A stretch of 64,000 nucleotides of DNA from Caecitellus pseudoparvulus (taxonomy: Eukaryota; Bigyra: Bicosoecida). The stretch is from NCBI GenBank assembly GCA_965644315.1, contig CBFFRQ010000030.1:617083-681082 (forward strand). Reading direction: 5' to 3'. The notes beneath the pieces were generated by a model. The model saw nothing but the letters and a program-made list of their open reading frames with translations. It made no database searches and was not told the origin of the DNA. Positions 60,801-64,000 of this stretch are shown here, one piece after another (positions within the stretch are counted from its first letter, which is position 1; each line of letters starts with the position of its first letter). The position numbers and the translations under genes are program-made.

Positions 60801-63472
60801 GCGGGGAGCTGTACGGGGGCGTGTTCTGCCAGCCCTGCCGTGAGGGCTACTTCAAGTCTGTCCCTGGCAACACCGTCCGGTGCTCTCCATGCGGAGACGG
60901 CAAATTCTCTCGCTCAGACGGTATTGGATGCGACGACTGCCCCAACGAGGGTGTTCTCTGCGTGGCGGGCAACTTGCAGCTCGTGCGCGGGTTCTGGTGC
61001 GAAACTTGCCTTGTGGAGGACGACGTGACGCCCACCATGGTCACGGCCGCAGCGACCCGCCTGAACAGGACCGCCCTGTCCTCGCGCAACAGTCGCAGTC
61101 TGCAGGAAGTCGCCCCTGCGGACGACGACACAGAGGCCGCCGTGGTGGCGGAGCTGACAAGCAACGAAGTCTCCACGGGCACGAGCTTCTTTGCTTGCAT
61201 CCCTGAGGAAGCCTGCGAGCCTGCGCGCAACAATACCGCCGTCCAGTGCCGGGAGGGGCACTCGGGCATTCTCTGCTCTGAGTGTGAGGAAGGCTGGGCC
61301 AAGAGCAACCCGCAAGGACTCTGCTCCGAGTGCTGGCCCAGTGCCGCATCAGTGTCTCTGTCGGCGCTGCTCTTCTCCGTCATGTTTGGTCTGGTGTGCT
61401 ACATTGCGCTGAAGAAGCCCAGCTCCGGGGACAGCCTCACAACTGCTTTGCTGCGCATTGCGTCCACCTGGGCTCAGCTGGCTTCCCTGCTGCTCACAGC
61501 TCGCCTGCCCCCACGGTCCATCTTGGATGACGTCATCACTGTGCTGGGGGATGTTGCCGGAGGCGTGCCACTGCAGTCCAACCCTGTCCAGTGCACGTTC
61601 GGCGAGCTAGTCGGCTTTTACACGCGCTTCAACCTCTTCCTTTCCCTGCCGTTCATCTGCGTCGGCATGGGCCTCTTGCTGGGTGGGCTGTACCTCGCCT
61701 ACCGTCTCGCCACAGCCCCCGCCGCGCCTGCTGACAAGGACAGCGACGCAGCATCCCTACAGTCTGCGCGCTCCGATATCGACATCGATGACGCTGCCAG
61801 CGAGGAACCCGCTGCCCCTGGCCAGTCTGCACCAGGGAGTCTCCCCACTGGCGCCCCTGTCGGCGAGCCCAGCACTTCCGACGAAAGCGGGGCAGATGGG
61901 CTGGCCGGGGAGCCCCTGCAGCAGGAGGGGCAGCGGCCGCAAGTGGACGTCGCGGCAGAAGGCCCGACCATGGGGGAGCTGGCAGCGCCTGCCGTCGAGA
62001 CACCCAGCACGAGCCAAGTGGCAGGCGACGCGCCGGTGGACGAAGGCGAACCGACCCTGTGGGCTGCTGTGCGCCAGCGGGCCTCCAGGGCCACCCTTGT
62101 GCTGCTGTTCCTGGCACACTTTGCCGTGACCAAGGCGTGCCTGCTGTTGCTGGACGTCTTTGACGAGCCGCTCTTTGGTGCCATTCGCTTCCGCTCCGAC
62201 CTCAGGCACGGCGAGTTCGACGACGAGTTTGACAGCTCCCAGGCACTGGCCACCACTGGCCTGGTCGCCTTTGGCATCGGACTCCCAGTCGCGGCTGTCG
62301 TGCTCCTGTATTTTTACAGGTACGAGCTGGACCGCTCCTTCACCCGCGACACGTTCGGGTTCTTGTATGTGGGGTACCGCCTTGGCCCTGGCACGCGCAT
62401 GGGGTCTGCGAGGGCCTCAGCAGTCCTCCAAGAAGTGCAGGAGAATGACGCGTGGAGCAAGTACCGCCCCAAGGCGTGTGGCGGGCTCTGGCAGTGGCTG
62501 CTGGGAGATGACGACGAGGAGTTCTCAGACGACGAAGACGAGCTGGGCGAAACCATGGTGGGCGCCCACATTGTGCACCCCAGCTCAGGCGAAGCAGCGG
62601 CCGGTGAATCCAAGGCAGGCGCTGCCGCAGCAGGAGCCTCTCTGAGCGCTGGAGAGGGTGACTCGGACGGAGAGGACGGCGACCCCATCCCTGCCGGCGG
62701 AGTGGCCTCCAAAACGGGCGCCATCATCACCGACGACGAAGCAGCTGCGTTGAGCAACACCGGGTACTACGCGTGGGAAGCAGTCATCGTCGCCCGGAAA
62801 ATCCTCATGACCACCGTCTCAGTGACGGTGCGGGCACCCTTCACCCAGTCCGCTCTCATGGTCATGATCCTCACAGGCTCCCTCTGCTTGCACGTGTCCC
62901 AGATGCCGTACTCCTCCCTGCTCCTGAACGTAGCAGAGACTCTGGCCCTCATCGTCCTCTGGATCTCGGCCATGTCGGGCGTCGTGCTGTATGAGGGCGG
63001 GGAGCTGGGCGACGAGACTGCCGAGAGCGTGCGGGCCCTCATCGTCTTCTCAAACGTCGTCCTCATGATGTACTTCGCATTCATTGTCCTCTACGCCCTC
63101 TCTGCCGCAGTGCGCAGGTGGGCCATCAGCCAGTACACCTCCTTCGCCAAGTCCACATTCAAGGCTGGCGGAAGCAGCACGCCCTCGTTGGCATCCTGGG
63201 GCCGATCCGCCTGGGGCTCAACGTTCCTGTCATCCCCGCCGCGCAAACAGCAGCAGGCCTTTGAAGCGAAAGAGGGCGAAGCCTTCCACCCCGGCGAGCT
63301 CAAGGAAGCCCCCCCAGCCCTTGCAAGCGCGGCTGGCGAAGAACTCGCCGGGCACACCAGCTCTGACAGCGACTCGGATGGCTCTCATGCTGATAGTGCC
63401 CCTCAGACAACTGGGCAAGCTTGGGCAGGACCGGCACCAGAGCATGAAGTCGTCGTGCCTGTCAAACCCTGA
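57848..63472 (+). CDS. Large receptor-like membrane protein with Cys-rich stalk and polytopic carboxy region
   Basis: Exons are proposed as 57848-57908 and 58179-63472, giving 1784 residues; exon 1 encodes a clean signal peptide (MRCTTLVLCSVALSAAFATA). The 270-base intron has a GTACGT donor and TTCCCGCACAG acceptor but is 3n and stopless, so retention cannot be excluded. About 820 lumenal or extracellular residues with beta-sandwich-like character precede a Cys-rich segment (nt 60640-61340) with the spacing of ephrin-receptor-like GCC2/GCC3 repeats: CREGYF, CSPCGDGKF, CREGHSGILCSECEEGW. Then about eight membrane helices (nt 61342-63110) include FNLFLSLPFICVGMGLLLGG and WEAVIVARKILMTTVSVTV, split by two acidic disordered loops, and an acidic cytosolic tail. 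This architecture is common in protist genomes and of unknown function; I cannot name a ligand. Confidence 0.75.
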   Translation: MRCTTLVLCSVALSAAFATAGTFTWSGVQPAQRAAVAGTGAARSWRAAPGQGKDSSAQGRGGGVRMYHALFVMSGFGLRMRGCEGSLAGVPSAATSCTLLHATPRTPSRTEEARPRELFFDFVQDAGSSAASGGFWEQAPPVVVSLLSRASMDAVDTLSNASSAFPRDPVTGVYANTQFTSPLYPQYRRSDVWQVMTGAPASTVIIPSLVVTDTATAPSLARTSPQVVGIACGDETYGSTGSSGWWDAYAPCASPATWFSGTATEVVTPNTAPAAPSAGRVAWAASTITLTLGQGPLPATPSDALATIEAPPAPPKYGATLPLTLTIAGRTGKEVKVLVTLQVVPMVQPPLPADLQQVYGGIDSAGRFPLSVTPGYVELHWVASPPGSSAAAPSQPGTIHVDVAVPADANDWLLYRPADTPDWVTAINVQALGDTRVLGADRGVVKRVTITVDASAKPAGFSDHITLAMSPNVTGVDGSGILVDVDGTITVETLPPTPLSFTAQLTVLSSIAAPDEASLFTSLVPEGNTSRVLRFFNTGRLPVDYRMFVDSHNALVAAGNPAGWLEMGGAVDSFTRVGYGVVQPYSEVRIPLNVLAPGNTTTPTARKTDLVFDANAHFVGTDGVQARELDSAGNPGSTAVAMELESVDTPSPRPVSGALQLTIPVSLQVSLYTIWPQEAVFTLSPESSDVIIFELLNMAPIYNLELVIAKSQGSPEWLKILLPAEDPDGKTRVTLTTDGRLGSMWLQGANVPGVTGQPFPNHLLEPGVYKTAVEITSRVLPDSPGYSNLDTTPGLGSEVREVPVTLNVVVGAAAPETTELHPDRPLNPTFKVIANDAGPHQLELRLRDRYGFGPPVPTIPEVSLLSTASADTVGVGDIDVVVRPVVGGEVTVDIIPTKVGRVAVEVSLDGAPVEGHVRSPILVEVLPAQCDVAADGEPAHSAQHVLSANGMECLCSAGWERVNLGDSNATVSQAAALDGESSPVSGELYGGVFCQPCREGYFKSVPGNTVRCSPCGDGKFSRSDGIGCDDCPNEGVLCVAGNLQLVRGFWCETCLVEDDVTPTMVTAAATRLNRTALSSRNSRSLQEVAPADDDTEAAVVAELTSNEVSTGTSFFACIPEEACEPARNNTAVQCREGHSGILCSECEEGWAKSNPQGLCSECWPSAASVSLSALLFSVMFGLVCYIALKKPSSGDSLTTALLRIASTWAQLASLLLTARLPPRSILDDVITVLGDVAGGVPLQSNPVQCTFGELVGFYTRFNLFLSLPFICVGMGLLLGGLYLAYRLATAPAAPADKDSDAASLQSARSDIDIDDAASEEPAAPGQSAPGSLPTGAPVGEPSTSDESGADGLAGEPLQQEGQRPQVDVAAEGPTMGELAAPAVETPSTSQVAGDAPVDEGEPTLWAAVRQRASRATLVLLFLAHFAVTKACLLLLDVFDEPLFGAIRFRSDLRHGEFDDEFDSSQALATTGLVAFGIGLPVAAVVLLYFYRYELDRSFTRDTFGFLYVGYRLGPGTRMGSARASAVLQEVQENDAWSKYRPKACGGLWQWLLGDDDEEFSDDEDELGETMVGAHIVHPSSGEAAAGESKAGAAAAGASLSAGEGDSDGEDGDPIPAGGVASKTGAIITDDEAAALSNTGYYAWEAVIVARKILMTTVSVTVRAPFTQSALMVMILTGSLCLHVSQMPYSSLLLNVAETLALIVLWISAMSGVVLYEGGELGDETAESVRALIVFSNVVLMMYFAFIVLYALSAAVRRWAISQYTSFAKSTFKAGGSSTPSLASWGRSAWGSTFLSSPPRKQQQAFEAKEGEAFHPGELKEAPPALASAAGEELAGHTSSDSDSDGSHADSAPQTTGQAWAGPAPEHEVVVPVKP

Positions 63473-64000
63473 GCGCCTGCAACAATGCACGGTTTTGAGA
63501 AAGGCAAGAAGCCGAGACGGCGCGCTGGTCACGATCACCCCCGTTATTCTGTTTTCGGGGCGCGTAGTGAGGAGCGGAGTGTGATTTGGGGAGTATATAG
63601 AATCGTGGGGCGAACGGTCGCTTCGAATTCACTCGAAGTTGACAGCACTTGCAATCAGTTGCAGCGCACAATGAAGTAAAGATTTGCCGCATTTTGCAGG
63701 TCTCGAGAAATGACAGCCTGGTACATTAAACAGAGCTTCTCGAAGTCTCGATGAACTGTTCGCGTCTATGCAGGAGCGCCCTGCAACGGAGCGGGCTTCC
63801 GTTTCACTTCGCCCATGCCAGACTCGCCGAGACGACGCCCAGCTCAGCAGCGTTGAGTGGGAGCGCCAACAGCACCCCTTTTCCATGCTGGGGCGGTAGC
63901 TAACTTCGACCCAGAGCTGCCCGAGTGGTCCTTATAGTGCAGCCAGACAGTCCAAGGGGCTGTGCGTGAGATGAATCGAGCATGCCCAGCACGGCCATCA
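63473..64000. other. Terminal intergenic sequence
   Basis: 528 bases with no supported gene. The first 280 bases are AT-richer than the window average and include GTATATAG at 63592-63599, which resembles a TATA element about 60 bases before a low-GC patch. No coding start, cloverleaf or snRNA signature follows within the window. Short open frames on both strands lack any recognisable protein feature. Confidence 0.4.

Noticed and set aside
1-64000. Search for CRISPR arrays, insertion sequences, long terminal repeats, viral genes and bacterial-style operons
   Set aside because: No direct-repeat/spacer array, transposase, reverse transcriptase or capsid-like sequence was recognised; gene structure is nuclear eukaryotic throughout.

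Overview
This is a nuclear genomic segment of a GC-rich, gene-dense, flagellated eukaryotic microbe. The evidence is spliceosomal introns with GT...AG borders (mostly 62-93 nt), a pol III tRNA-Asp gene, an axonemal dynein heavy chain, a Fused-type kinase, an SR-type splicing factor, ALG2 and VPS18. The sequence alone does not fix the lineage. Nothing looks bacterial, viral or plasmid-like, and I see no transposon or CRISPR array.

Layout. 1-1578: 3' part of a ubiquitin-specific protease. 1944-3755: octanoyltransferase (LIPT2) and phosphopantetheine adenylyltransferase, convergent. 3891-7502: VAT1-type oxidoreductase and DDX51/Dbp6 helicase, convergent. 7977-10779: SPFH protein with 54-57-residue tandem repeats, vault-like in plan. 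11136-18275: giant membrane protein with about nine Ig-like repeats and a STRA6-like carboxy end. 18532-20266: regnase-like NYN nuclease. 20293-23540 (minus): ALG2, then upstream an SF2-type RNA-binding protein whose RS tail is replaced by Gly/Tyr repeats. 23858-26244: Golgi-type glycosyltransferase candidate. 26401-29036: a 90-residue membrane protein and two unrecognised genes. 29723-29794: tRNA-Asp. 29971-33907: VPS18 with a degenerate RING. 33970-37827 (minus): polytopic membrane protein with a long acidic tail. 37997-39281 (minus): mitochondrial CnoX-like thioredoxin. 39751-53958: DNAH10-type inner-arm dynein heavy chain, one 14.2 kb exon. 54090-57260: Fused/STK36 kinase. 57848-63472: large receptor-like protein with a Cys-rich stalk and about eight membrane segments. 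63473-64000: nothing recognised.

How the genes work together. The window is mostly ordinary housekeeping biology: cofactor synthesis (lipoate, CoA), glycosylation, ribosome assembly, splicing, endolysosomal tethering and cilia. The dynein and Fused genes are neighbours and both act in cilia. Introns sit overwhelmingly near the 5' ends of genes. Convergent genes are separated by only 12-80 bp, so their 3' UTRs probably overlap.

The least conventional items are the repeat-SPFH protein, the Ig/STRA6-like fusion, the RING-less VPS18 and the Gly-tailed SF2-like protein. Exon structures were derived by hand from splice-site sequence, frame and family resemblance. No alignment or search was run.
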